Below, one piece after another: positions 27,340 to 35,500 of a stretch of 64,000 nucleotides of DNA. The DNA is from Candidatus Poribacteria bacterium (GTDB lineage Bacteria; Poribacteria; WGA-4E; WGA-3G). The position numbers and the translations under genes are program-made. The notes beneath the pieces are model-generated. The model searched no databases. It was not told where the DNA came from and worked only from the letters and a program-made list of their open reading frames with translations. Position 1 is the first letter of the stretch; the number at the start of each line of letters is the position of its first letter. The DNA lies in NCBI GenBank assembly GCA_022827225.1, contig JAJDTJ010000129.1, forward strand, positions 124,001-188,000, read 5' to 3'.

Positions 27340-28479
27340 ATGAAAAACAATAAGATTATCATCATTGGTGGTGGTGTGATTGGACTTGGTATCGGATGGC
27401 AGTTGGCGAAAGCGGGTGCCGCTGTCACCATTTATGAGCGTGGACAAGCCGGACGCGGTGCATCTTGGGCAGCCGCTGGTATGCTCGGTCCAATTGCTGA
27501 AGCACATATCGACGAACTCGACCTCCTCAAACTCAGCAACCAAAGTTTAGCACGCTACCCGGAATGGGTCGATGAGTTAGAGACAGAAACAGAAATGCGA
27601 ATCGGTTATCGAGCGGAAGGCACGCTCATTATAGGAATTGAACCTGATGATATATATCAACTCCGACATACTTATGCTTTACAACAAGATTTAGGGTTGA
27701 ATGTTGAGTGGTTGAGCGGAGAAGAAGCACGTGAAATTGAAGGTGCGCTCTCACCGTACGTGACTGCAGCTATTCGTTGTGAAACTGATCATCAAGTAGA
27801 TAACCGACTGATGGCCCAGGCGCTCCAGCGTGCTTATCAGAGGCGCGGCGGCGTGTTGCATCAAAATAGTGCCGTTGAAAGGATTGTCATAGAAAACGGA
27901 ACCGCAACTGGTGTTCAAACGCAAGACGGTTTTCAAGGCGCAGATGTGTGTATTCTCGCCGCAGGGTGCTGGTCTGGGCAGATCAGCGGGTTACCGGATA
28001 CTATTATCCCGCCCGTGCGTCCCGTGAAGGGACAGATGTTGGCGTTGCAAATGCGTGAGGGCATTATGATCAAAAACGTCATCCGTACCGTCAAGGCGAG
28101 GTATCCGATGCCGGTATATTTAGTACCGAGAACCGATGGTAGACTTATCGTCGGTGCAACAACTGAGGAACTCGGGTTTGACACCGATCTGACGGTTAGG
28201 GGTATATATGAACTCCTTCACGGGGCGTGTGAAGCTGTACCGGGTGTCTATGAACTGCCGGTTATCGAAACTTGGACAGGTTTACGTCCTGGTAGCAACG
28301 ACAATGCTCCGATACTCGGTAAAACACCTGTTGAGAATCTAATATACGCAACCGGGCACTATCGCAACGGCATCTTACTCACTCCGATCACAGCTTACGA
28401 GATAGCCGAACTGATTCTGACGGGTGAGACTTCGGAGGCGATCGCCCCGTTTCAATTGGACAGGTTTTCAAAGTCGTAG
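27340..28479 (+). CDS. thiO: Glycine oxidase ThiO-like FAD amine oxidase
   Basis: A 379-residue DAO-family flavoenzyme. ThiO oxidises glycine to iminoglycine (dehydroglycine) for the thiazole part of thiamine. The FAD-binding motif KIIIIGGGVIGLGIGWQLAKAGAAVTIYE starts at residue 4. GRGASWAAAGMLGP is typical of the ThiO branch, and the C-terminal flavin motif is TWTGLRPGSNDNAPILG...YATGHYRNGILLTP. A ribosome site GGAAAGGA precedes the ATG. No other thiamine gene is in the window. It is transcribed away from the ATP-grasp cluster, and another amino-acid oxidase role linked to that cluster cannot be excluded. Confidence 0.87.
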   Translation: MKNNKIIIIGGGVIGLGIGWQLAKAGAAVTIYERGQAGRGASWAAAGMLGPIAEAHIDELDLLKLSNQSLARYPEWVDELETETEMRIGYRAEGTLIIGIEPDDIYQLRHTYALQQDLGLNVEWLSGEEAREIEGALSPYVTAAIRCETDHQVDNRLMAQALQRAYQRRGGVLHQNSAVERIVIENGTATGVQTQDGFQGADVCILAAGCWSGQISGLPDTIIPPVRPVKGQMLALQMREGIMIKNVIRTVKARYPMPVYLVPRTDGRLIVGATTEELGFDTDLTVRGIYELLHGACEAVPGVYELPVIETWTGLRPGSNDNAPILGKTPVENLIYATGHYRNGILLTPITAYEIAELILTGETSEAIAPFQLDRFSKS

Positions 28480-28567
28480 GGGCTGTGGATGTTTCATCAG
28501 TGCTTGTAGCAGATAAGGCAAGGAAGGTAAGACCTTGGGAGTGGCACGGATTAAGGAGGACTTTTAG

Positions 28568-28601
28568 AATAGGCGCGGAGAATTATCGCTCCGCGCCTAT
28601 T
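28568..28601. terminator. Hairpin between convergent thiO and PhyH genes
   Basis: A perfect 13-bp GC-rich stem (AATAGGCGCGGAG and its complement) with an 8-nt loop, in the spacer between two convergent genes. It is symmetric, so it could serve both strands. No long T-run follows on either side. Confidence 0.65.
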
Positions 28602-28620
28602 TACTACGCTCATTGAAGTG

Positions 28621-29799
28621 TTAGCCAAGTGTTTGGAAGGCTTCCCAGGCGTCGCCCGCTGCTGCGGCTTGACGTTCCAATTCGGTGCGCCACCCGGCGA
28701 CTTTGCCGGATTTGATCTGCCTGATATCGAAACCGGCGTATCGGTCTTCAAGTGTGTCTCCGAGTTTCTGCGTTTCCGCCCATCGGTCCCATGCCGTCTG
28801 CATAAACCCGTGCGGTAAAGTGTCTCGGACAGCAGGATCGAGTTGCCACGCGCTCCGTGCGTCCGCAACCGATGGCTCGCCGGTGAATTCGCCGGACCAT
28901 TTCGACCAACCGATCGACAAAGTGTTCCGTTCGCGTTCAGGTACAGTATGCCCTGTGTGGATGTTGTTGCCGTTGCGGATGAGTGCCTCTCCCGGCTTGA
29001 GTCGAATAGCGACCTGATCGGGTAACGGGTCTTTCTTATTCCAACTCGGTGTATATGGAACCCCTTGATCCTTCATTGACTGAGGAAGTAGGACATCATG
29101 CTCAAAAGGCGTGCGCCAGCGGTGATGGCTACCGGGGATGAGTTCATGGCATTCGTCATCTGTAAGTGCCAAAAACATGCTCACACCGTTCCGCTGGGTG
29201 ATTCGCTTCTCGTTGCTCGCTTGAATCTCTTTCCAACGGGTGCGTTCGACTTCTTCAGAATAGTCTTCGGGGGTGTTCCCTCGGATCTCTCGTTGTGAGA
29301 AGTACCCGGCTCCGTCTCCCCACCATGTCACATCTCTGTGCCAACTGGGTCCGTTCTCCTGCTTCCGTGGGTTTGCCCATAACAGCATGCCACTGAAGGT
29401 CAGGTCCTCAGGTTGAAGCCCGTGACACCAAGAGGTAACGAAGTCGAGGAAGGCGGAAGAACCGTGGAATTCGGCGAAACTCGGTTCATCGAACGCGGGA
29501 TGGATGAGTCCTCGGATTGCCCACGGTTCATCGTGTGCGGCGCGATGGACGTAGCCTTTCGAGCAATCAATTACGTCATAGATGTTTTCCGGTGCACACG
29601 CCTCGGTAACACGCCGTCCGGCTTCTCGAAGAGTCGGGATCCAAGGGTTATCAACGAAATCGTTGATAATGACAAAACCGTGCTCCTTCAGGTGTTCCAA
29701 TCTTTCAGGGGTGGCACCCGGAGCCGAGAGTTCAGGTTTGAAATCTGCGAATGCAGTCGCTCGGTAAGTTTCATTCGCTTGTGGTTCATTCGTGCTCAT
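28621..29799 (-). CDS. Phytanoyl-CoA dioxygenase (PhyH) family protein
   Basis: A 392-residue non-haem Fe(II)/2-oxoglutarate dioxygenase-like protein. The iron motif is PSWHRDVTWWG (H154 and D156). The distal His lies in NGNNIHTGHTVPERERNTLS, with the Arg that would bind 2-oxoglutarate just after it. Start context: CGGAGGAACAACAACAATG. The family hydroxylates small molecules, and substrates vary too widely to guess. It is longer than the other four PhyH genes in the window and only distantly similar to them. It converges on thiO across a hairpin. Confidence 0.87.
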   Translation of the reverse strand: MSTNEPQANETYRATAFADFKPELSAPGATPERLEHLKEHGFVIINDFVDNPWIPTLREAGRRVTEACAPENIYDVIDCSKGYVHRAAHDEPWAIRGLIHPAFDEPSFAEFHGSSAFLDFVTSWCHGLQPEDLTFSGMLLWANPRKQENGPSWHRDVTWWGDGAGYFSQREIRGNTPEDYSEEVERTRWKEIQASNEKRITQRNGVSMFLALTDDECHELIPGSHHRWRTPFEHDVLLPQSMKDQGVPYTPSWNKKDPLPDQVAIRLKPGEALIRNGNNIHTGHTVPERERNTLSIGWSKWSGEFTGEPSVADARSAWQLDPAVRDTLPHGFMQTAWDRWAETQKLGDTLEDRYAGFDIRQIKSGKVAGWRTELERQAAAAGDAWEAFQTLG

Positions 29800-29845
29800 T
29801 GTTGTTGTTCCTCCGTGTTAGAGGGTTACGTTAAACAAGTACGCT

Positions 29846-29873
29846 ATTCTAACACACTTCGCGTCTTACCCAA
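29846..29873 (-). promoter_or_regulatory. Candidate promoter of the 392-residue PhyH gene
   Basis: On the minus strand TTGGGT, a 16-bp spacer and TAGAAT, about 45 nt upstream of the start codon. The match is moderate. Confidence 0.4.
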
Positions 29874-30030
29874 AATTGCGTCGGTAGCACTTAAGATCAG
29901 TACTATTCTTCTATGAAGATACACCATCCAGCAGCATCTGTCAAGCGAAAAATGGAGGTTTGCTTCGATGAGATAAAGAGAAGGGATTGAAATGATTGGC
30001 GGGAATCGGACGGACTTAGAACTTAGAACG

Positions 30031-30063
30031 GAATGCGGAGTGATAGAAAATCACTCCGCATTC
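30031..30063 (-). terminator. Hairpin after the SUMF1-domain gene
   Basis: A perfect 14-bp stem (GAATGCGGAGTGAT and its complement) with a 5-nt loop, starting 14 nt past the stop codon of the minus-strand SUMF1 gene. No strong T-run, so intrinsic termination is likely but not certain. Confidence 0.65.
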
Positions 30064-30076
30064 GAGTGTTGTAGAT

Positions 30077-31198
30077 TCAACGTCCATCTCGCACAAAGAT
30101 GTTATCTATATTTTTTTTCAAACATTCTTTGAAGATATGCAGCTTTTGAAATTCACTTGCACTGCTATGCTGGAAGTGGACCTCAAGATAGTGCCGCCAC
30201 AACCGAAGCGTTACGTCTCGATAGATATCGGATGCTTCATCCTGAATATCCGCGATTCGGTTTGGGATCACCTCGCTTAGCCCACGGATGAGTTCCTTCT
30301 CAAATGTCCGCGGATAGCCGGTATTGTGCATCACAATTGTAGCGAATTTAGCGTTGAGACTTGCGTGTGGCGTAAAACCCTCCGTCACGCTGAAGATCGC
30401 GCTGTCAAATTGGTCCCGCATATTCTCATAAAGCCAAGCAGCCATATCAGTTGCGACCTTTGTCGTCTGCGCCTCTGTTTGTGGCAAGACGCAGCGGAAC
30501 CCGAGGGTCCCCATCCCATCATTTACCGGGTGTTGACTCCTCGCTGCGATCTGGATGTCTTTGGCATCGCTAAACCATGAACCGCCGCGCATTCTATGGT
30601 ATCTGCCGTGAATATCGTTAACGTCTAACCTTTCTAAACACCATTCTTGAACGTTCCCCGCCATGTCATATAAACCGTATGTATTCGGTGCATAACTACC
30701 GACTTTTTTTGTAGGGGGGTTTCTGAAATCTGTTCCCGACGTGTAACGGTCATAGTTGGCTCTATTGTGAGGATCAGCGTCACCCCAGGGGTACTCTTTG
30801 CAGGCCAATGTGCCGCGCGCTGCTCTCTCCCACTGTGCCTCTGTCGGCAGTTCTTTGCCGATCCATTCGGCATAGGCTTTCGCAGCGAACCAACTAACGT
30901 TCACTACCGGATGATCCGCTTTGCCATTCGGATACATATTACCGTTCCAGCCTGATAGGTAATTCTCATCTACAATTGCGGTTAAGGCTCTGCTTTTTCG
31001 CCACTGCGGATTTTCATCTATAAACTTCTTATACTGTGCGTTGGTGACTTCATGCACGTCTATATAGAACGCATCAACACCGTCGCCAGCAGGGATCAGC
31101 ACCATACCTTCAGGGGCATCAGGCATGCTAAGTTTTATAACAAAAATAAGCAATCCGCAAAGGATTAATCCATAAAGGATTGAGGTCAAGTTTTTCAT
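30077..31198 (-). CDS. Membrane-anchored SUMF1 (formylglycine-generating enzyme-like) domain protein
   Basis: A 373-residue protein with one N-terminal membrane anchor (ILYGLILCGLLIFVIKL) and a SUMF1/FGE-fold domain. The fold is recognised by EGMVLIPAGDGVDAFYIDVHEVTNAQYKKF, HPVVNVSWFAAKAYAEWIGKELPTEAQWERAARG, YDMAGNVQEWCLE, MRGGSWFSD and GTLGFRCV. True formylglycine-generating enzymes have a Cys pair soon after the GGS motif; here that stretch (GGSWFSDAKDIQIAARS) has none. So it probably does not activate sulfatases. The last 110 residues are a helical extension I do not recognise. The start was chosen at ATG 31198 because the upstream Met at 31225 lies before the hydrophobic anchor and lacks a ribosome site. 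Confidence 0.8.
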   Translation of the reverse strand: MKNLTSILYGLILCGLLIFVIKLSMPDAPEGMVLIPAGDGVDAFYIDVHEVTNAQYKKFIDENPQWRKSRALTAIVDENYLSGWNGNMYPNGKADHPVVNVSWFAAKAYAEWIGKELPTEAQWERAARGTLACKEYPWGDADPHNRANYDRYTSGTDFRNPPTKKVGSYAPNTYGLYDMAGNVQEWCLERLDVNDIHGRYHRMRGGSWFSDAKDIQIAARSQHPVNDGMGTLGFRCVLPQTEAQTTKVATDMAAWLYENMRDQFDSAIFSVTEGFTPHASLNAKFATIVMHNTGYPRTFEKELIRGLSEVIPNRIADIQDEASDIYRDVTLRLWRHYLEVHFQHSSASEFQKLHIFKECLKKNIDNIFVRDGR

Positions 31199-31341
31199 TT
31201 TTCTTTTTCCACTTATGCTGGGCAATCTCTCGCGCAGCGTTAGCAGTGTGAGGCACCGGTATCGAAAGAACTAAAATTTCGATGATAAGGACATGTCAGC
31301 AACGCTAAACTTAAGACAATTAGGGTGCCACCTGATTCTCC

Positions 31342-31369
31342 TTGACTTTTTCGCTAAACATGCTATTAT
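31342..31369 (+). promoter_or_regulatory. Promoter for the tandem PhyH genes
   Basis: TTGACT, a 16-bp spacer and TATTAT with an extended TGC just before it. It lies 110 nt upstream of the first of the two PhyH genes. Confidence 0.6.
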
Positions 31370-31478
31370 GGTTACAACAATTCGGAAATTCTTCCACCTT
31401 TCGCAAACTGTGGTAAAATATAACGTCCAGTAAATCCGAAAAATAGGTTGACGCTTCAAAAAACAACAGGAGATCGCA

Positions 31479-32327
31479 ATGCAGACAGCACCAAAACCGC
31501 ACGATCTATGTTTCCGGTTGCGTCCAGACGAACTTTCGCACTGGAACGAAAACGGTTATCTCGTCCGTTTGGACGTATTCTCGCCTGAAGAGAACGACGC
31601 GCTCCGTCAGGTCGCCGAGGATATTGTCGATGGCAAACGTCCGTTCCCAAGTGTGCATATTGATCAAAATGCGCTCGTCAAAGACGGAAAAACGGAGCAG
31701 CAAGGCATCTATGCGATGCACAAAATCCATTTTCCGAGCTGCTATGATCCGGAATTTCTTGCTCGTGTGCGCGACCCGCGCCTCACCGACCCGATCGTTG
31801 ACATCCTCGGTCCGGACATCCTCGGTATCAACACCCTGTTTATCTGGAAGGCTCCGAAAATCGGTCTCGGTTTCCCGTGGCATCAGGATAAATTCTATTT
31901 CCGCAGTCGGTTTAGGACAGAAACGACTGTCGGAACGTGGACGGCTATTGATCCTGCGGATCGTGAGAACGGTTGCCTCTATGTTATCCCCGGTAGCCAC
32001 AAATGGGACATTTTACAGCACGACGACCTTGAAGGTTCACAACAACAAGAGTTCAAGCTGGCACGCGGTGTCCGCGACGAAGACGGTCTTGCGATAGAGG
32101 TCCCTCCGGGTGCTGTCGTCTGGTTCCACAGTCACCTCCTGCATAAAAGTACAGACAACCATAGCCTGCGGTTCCGTCGGAGTTTCGTCTCCCATTACCT
32201 CAGTGCCCAAGCGGAGTGGGCAAACGGCAGAAGAGGACAACCTGTCATGTGGGTTCGTGGCGAGACTTTCCCCGACAAGGTTCACGAGGTTGCCCGCGAT
32301 GTCATCCCGATCTCCGAATCCGATTGA
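31479..32327 (+). CDS. PhyH family dioxygenase, tandem copy 1
   Basis: A 282-residue Fe(II)/2-oxoglutarate-type oxygenase. The iron-binding HxD is in GLGFPWHQDKFYF (H135, D137), and the distal His and Arg are in FHSHLLHKSTDNHSLRFRRS. By eye it shares roughly 80-85% of residues with the next gene; differences concentrate in the first 20 residues and near the C terminus, where this copy lacks the HPAAL insert. The ATG has AGGAG upstream. Substrate unknown. It heads a plus-strand run that continues through copy 2, a LamG protein and a pectate lyase. Confidence 0.88.
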   Translation: MQTAPKPHDLCFRLRPDELSHWNENGYLVRLDVFSPEENDALRQVAEDIVDGKRPFPSVHIDQNALVKDGKTEQQGIYAMHKIHFPSCYDPEFLARVRDPRLTDPIVDILGPDILGINTLFIWKAPKIGLGFPWHQDKFYFRSRFRTETTVGTWTAIDPADRENGCLYVIPGSHKWDILQHDDLEGSQQQEFKLARGVRDEDGLAIEVPPGAVVWFHSHLLHKSTDNHSLRFRRSFVSHYLSAQAEWANGRRGQPVMWVRGETFPDKVHEVARDVIPISESD

Positions 32328-32387
32328 GATTATAGTAACTCCAAATTTCTGAAATCTTCCCACACTTCCGCGATAGGAGAGATAGCA

Positions 32388-33251
32388 ATGAATACAGAAT
32401 CGGTCCCACAAGAACGACGTTTTGGCTTGAGTGCGGACGAGTTAGCACACTGGAACGAAAACGGTTACCTCGTCCGTTTGGACGTATTCGCGCCTGAAGA
32501 GAACGACGTACTCCGCCAAGTCGCCGAAGATGTTGTCGATGGCAAACGTCCGTATCCATCTACCAACGTCAATCAAAATGCCCTCGTCAGAGACAAAAAA
32601 ATAGAAGAACAAGGCATCTATGCGATGCACAAAATCCATCATCCGAGTTGTTACTGTCCAGAATTCCTCTCCCGCGTACGCGATCCGCGTCTAACTGACC
32701 CACTTGTTGATATTCTTGGACCAGATATCCTCGGTATCAATAACCTGTTCATCTGGAAGGCACCTAAGATCGGTCTCGGTTTCCCGTGGCATCAGGACAA
32801 GTTCTACTTCCGTAATCGGTTTAATACCGAAACGACTGTCGGAACATGGACAGCGATTGACGCGGCAGATCGCGGAAACGGTTGTCTCTACGTTATCCCC
32901 GGCAGTCATAAATGGGATATTCTGCAGCACGACGACCTCGAAGGTTCACAGCAACAGGAATTCAAACTTGCACGCGGTGTCCGCGACGAAGACGGTTTCG
33001 CAGTAGAGGTGCCCCCCGGTGCAGTCATCTGGTTCCATAGTCATCTCCTGCATAAAAGTACGGATAATCATAGCTTGAGGTTTCGACGTTGTTATGTTTC
33101 TCATTACCTGAGTGCGAGAGCGGAATGGGCACACCCTGCCGCACTGAATGGCAGAAGAAGACAACCTGTCATGTGGATTCGCGGCGAGACTTTCCCAGAC
33201 AAGGTTCACGAAATCGAACGCGAAATCCTACCCGTTCCTGAATCCGACTGA
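32388..33251 (+). CDS. PhyH family dioxygenase, tandem copy 2
   Basis: A 287-residue paralogue of the preceding gene, with the same iron ligands (H135, D137 in PWHQDKFYF) and the same HLLHKSTDNHSLRFRR block. It carries a five-residue addition, HPAAL, before NGRRRQPVMW. The start has GATAGGAGAGATAGCAATG. The 60-nt spacer from copy 1 has no promoter that I can see. High similarity with codon-level divergence suggests a tandem duplication that is not very recent. Confidence 0.88.
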   Translation: MNTESVPQERRFGLSADELAHWNENGYLVRLDVFAPEENDVLRQVAEDVVDGKRPYPSTNVNQNALVRDKKIEEQGIYAMHKIHHPSCYCPEFLSRVRDPRLTDPLVDILGPDILGINNLFIWKAPKIGLGFPWHQDKFYFRNRFNTETTVGTWTAIDAADRGNGCLYVIPGSHKWDILQHDDLEGSQQQEFKLARGVRDEDGFAVEVPPGAVIWFHSHLLHKSTDNHSLRFRRCYVSHYLSARAEWAHPAALNGRRRQPVMWIRGETFPDKVHEIEREILPVPESD

Positions 33252-33274
33252 CAATACCACAAGAGGAACAAAAA

Positions 33275-34075
33275 ATGATAGTGACTTTTTGCAGAATAAC
33301 AACGATAGGCTTGATTGTGCTAATCGGTCTGCTGTGTAGCACGACTCCTACATCTATGGCGGATGTCTTGGAGGATGCGCTCATTGCTGCATGGCTCTTT
33401 GATGAGAACGGAGGCGATACCGCAGAGGACGCGTCCGGTAACGGGCATGACGGCAAGATTATCGGGGCAAAATGGGTCCCGGGCAAGACGGGAAGGGCTC
33501 TCGATTTCGATGGAAACGGCAATATCGTGGAAATCCGACACGATGAGGTTTTCAATCTTACTGAATACACGATATCGGCGTGGATTAAAACGAATCCGAA
33601 CGGTAAGTGGCAAACCGTGTTGGGGAAAGAGCCTATCGCCGGAAGACCGAGGAATTATGGAGTCTTTATTGCGGGTGATACAAAATTGTTGGGCGTGAAC
33701 TACACGACGGGTGCCAACTGGAAAACCGCCTTTAGCACAACGGTCGCTGCGGACGGTAAATGGCATCACGTCGCTGCAACATACAATGGCAAGGTGCTCC
33801 GAGCCTATATGGACGGTGAGATGGAAGGCGAAACGGCGACCGATATTCCGCCCGACCACAATACAGAACCGATCAGAATCGGACGTTGGGGTGCCGTCAG
33901 AGGCGACTTCATGGCAGGCATCATTGATGATGTCGCGATCTTCAGTCAGGCACTAACTGCCGATGAGATCCGAGGCATCACGATGAAACTTCGGGATGCG
34001 TTGTCAGTCGAAGCATCCGGTAAACTCGCCGTAACGTGGGGTGCCTTAAAGCGGTCAATGAACAAACGGAACTAA
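33275..34075 (+). CDS. Secreted LamG-domain protein with GKLAVTWG tail
   Basis: A 266-residue exported protein. The N-terminal hydrophobic stretch (TTIGLIVLIGLLCSTTPTSMA) looks like a signal peptide. Residues 35-235 are a LamG/concanavalin-type beta sandwich: LIAAWLFDENGG, ASGNGHDG, GRALDFDGNGNIVEI, TISAWIKTNPNG, GKWHHVAATYNGK and GIIDDVAIFSQALTADEIRG. LamG domains commonly bind glycans. The C-terminal tail VEASGKLAVTWGALKRS is nearly shared with the second LamG protein at 35501-36277. It starts 23 nt after the PhyH pair and precedes the pectate lyase. Confidence 0.85.
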   Translation: MIVTFCRITTIGLIVLIGLLCSTTPTSMADVLEDALIAAWLFDENGGDTAEDASGNGHDGKIIGAKWVPGKTGRALDFDGNGNIVEIRHDEVFNLTEYTISAWIKTNPNGKWQTVLGKEPIAGRPRNYGVFIAGDTKLLGVNYTTGANWKTAFSTTVAADGKWHHVAATYNGKVLRAYMDGEMEGETATDIPPDHNTEPIRIGRWGAVRGDFMAGIIDDVAIFSQALTADEIRGITMKLRDALSVEASGKLAVTWGALKRSMNKRN

Positions 34076-34120
34076 CGCATGAAAAAAGCGTGTTCATCCT
34101 ACTAACGGGAAGGTACTATC

Positions 34121-35167
34121 ATGACACTACGATTTACGACTCTCTATGTCTTGCTCCTTTTATTTCTCTCATCTTCCGATGCAACCGTTCCGTCCGAATA
34201 CGCGAAGCAATCCGCTGAATGGTTCCAGAGCGAGGAGGGTCGCCGTATTGCCGACAATGTCCTCACCTGGCAGACACCGCACGGCGATTGGCCCAAGAAT
34301 AGAGACACGGCCTCTGAGCCGTTTGATGGTAAAAGTGAGGATCTGCGCGGAACGTTCGACAACAGTGCGACCACTGGCGAACTACGGTTTCTTGCCCGCG
34401 CGTTTCGTGCGACAAACGAGCCACGCTACCAACAAGCGTTTCTCAAAGGTCTTTCTCATATCCTTGCAGCGCAATACCCGAATGGCGGGTGGCCACAGTA
34501 TTATCCGCTAAGTAAAAACTACAATCGTCACATCACGTTTAACGACAATGCTATGGTCCGCATTCTCGAACTTCTCCGAGATGTCGCTGAATCTTCCGAT
34601 TATGGGTTCCTGAAAACGGAGGACCGTACGAAGGCTGAAGCTGCTGTAAGCAAGGGCATCGACTGCATCCTGCGCACGCAAATCAAGCAGAATGGTAAAC
34701 TCACCGCCTGGTGCGCGCAGCATGACGAGAAAACGCTTGCGCCTGCATGGGCACGTTCTTATGAGCCACCGTCGCTCTCAGGTGCTGAAAGCGTCGGTAT
34801 TGTGCGATTCCTGATGTCACTCGAGGAACCGACGCCAGAGATTATCGCCGCTGTTGAAGGAGCCGTTGAGTGGTTCAGGAGCGTTGTTATCCACGGTATA
34901 CGTCTTGAGAAGTTCACCAACGCGGAAGGACAGGACGATAGGCGGGTCGTAGCGGATGCCGACACAGGACCGCTCTGGGCACGTTTCTATGAACTCGGCA
35001 GCAACCGTCCAATCTTTCTCGACCGCGACTCGGTCGTCCGTTATTCGTTTTCCGAGATTACTCAGGAACGCCGCACCGGATACGCTTACTACGGGGGATG
35101 GCCCGCCAAGCTCATTGCAGATGCGTACCCACAGTGGAGGGAAAAACACAAACTTCGTACGGAATGA
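34121..35167 (+). CDS. Pectate lyase, polysaccharide lyase family 10-like
   Basis: A 348-residue secreted enzyme that would cleave polygalacturonate by beta-elimination. The signal peptide is LYVLLLLFLSSSDA. Family-10 blocks are WQTPHGDWPKN, TFDNSATTGELRFLARAF, ILAAQYPNGGWPQYYPL, HITFNDNAMVRILELL, AWCAQHDEKTLAPAWAR, PPSLSGAESVGIVRFLMSLE and YGGWPAKLI near the end. The length fits a single catalytic domain without a carbohydrate module. Its neighbours are LamG proteins and PhyH genes, suggesting a small polysaccharide-use locus. The predicted start has an AAGGTACTATC site. Confidence 0.88.
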   Translation: MTLRFTTLYVLLLLFLSSSDATVPSEYAKQSAEWFQSEEGRRIADNVLTWQTPHGDWPKNRDTASEPFDGKSEDLRGTFDNSATTGELRFLARAFRATNEPRYQQAFLKGLSHILAAQYPNGGWPQYYPLSKNYNRHITFNDNAMVRILELLRDVAESSDYGFLKTEDRTKAEAAVSKGIDCILRTQIKQNGKLTAWCAQHDEKTLAPAWARSYEPPSLSGAESVGIVRFLMSLEEPTPEIIAAVEGAVEWFRSVVIHGIRLEKFTNAEGQDDRRVVADADTGPLWARFYELGSNRPIFLDRDSVVRYSFSEITQERRTGYAYYGGWPAKLIADAYPQWREKHKLRTE

Positions 35168-35500
35168 CCGATTGTTATGTCTGCTGGATTTATTGTGCAG
35201 TGTACAGTTTACATGGTGTTAATAACCCAAGTTTCCAATTGTAAATTCATGGGATTTCCTATATGACCCAAGTTGCTACTAACACATTTTGGGCATTTCA
35301 AGAAAGGTTTTCAGACATTTTCCCACCCCGTAGGGGTGATATGTCTATAGAAACCGTGTATCTAAGCGATCGCACTCCGTAGGAGTGCTATGTCTATAGA
35401 TAGGTGGTTTACGTTATATAGTATTTTTGAAAAGGTGAACCCCATGTACCTAACTATTGTACAGTTTATACGATTTGCGACAACATCTCAGGAGGAACAA
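35168..35500. other. Spacer with paired CCGTAGGAGTG palindromes
   Basis: A 333-nt spacer. Two copies of a palindrome followed by TATGTCTATAG lie at 35324-35351 (CACCCC-GTA-GGGGTG) and 35372-35400 (GCACTCC-GTA-GGAGTGC). The rest is AT-rich and I see no gene. The real start of the next gene is taken at 35501, not at the upstream in-frame ATG near 35390. Confidence 0.6.
35324..35400. repeat. Two-copy CCGTAGG(A/G)GTG-TATGTCTATAG repeat
   Basis: The two units differ in the stem but keep complementary pairing: CACCCC/GGGGTG in the first and GCACTCC/GGAGTGC in the second. Both are followed by the same TATGTCTATAGA. Paired changes in the stem suggest that the hairpin itself is conserved. Confidence 0.75.

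Noticed and set aside
30077..31198. The SUMF1 protein as the activator of the sulfatase at 47471
   Set aside because: It lacks the Cys pair needed for formylglycine formation.
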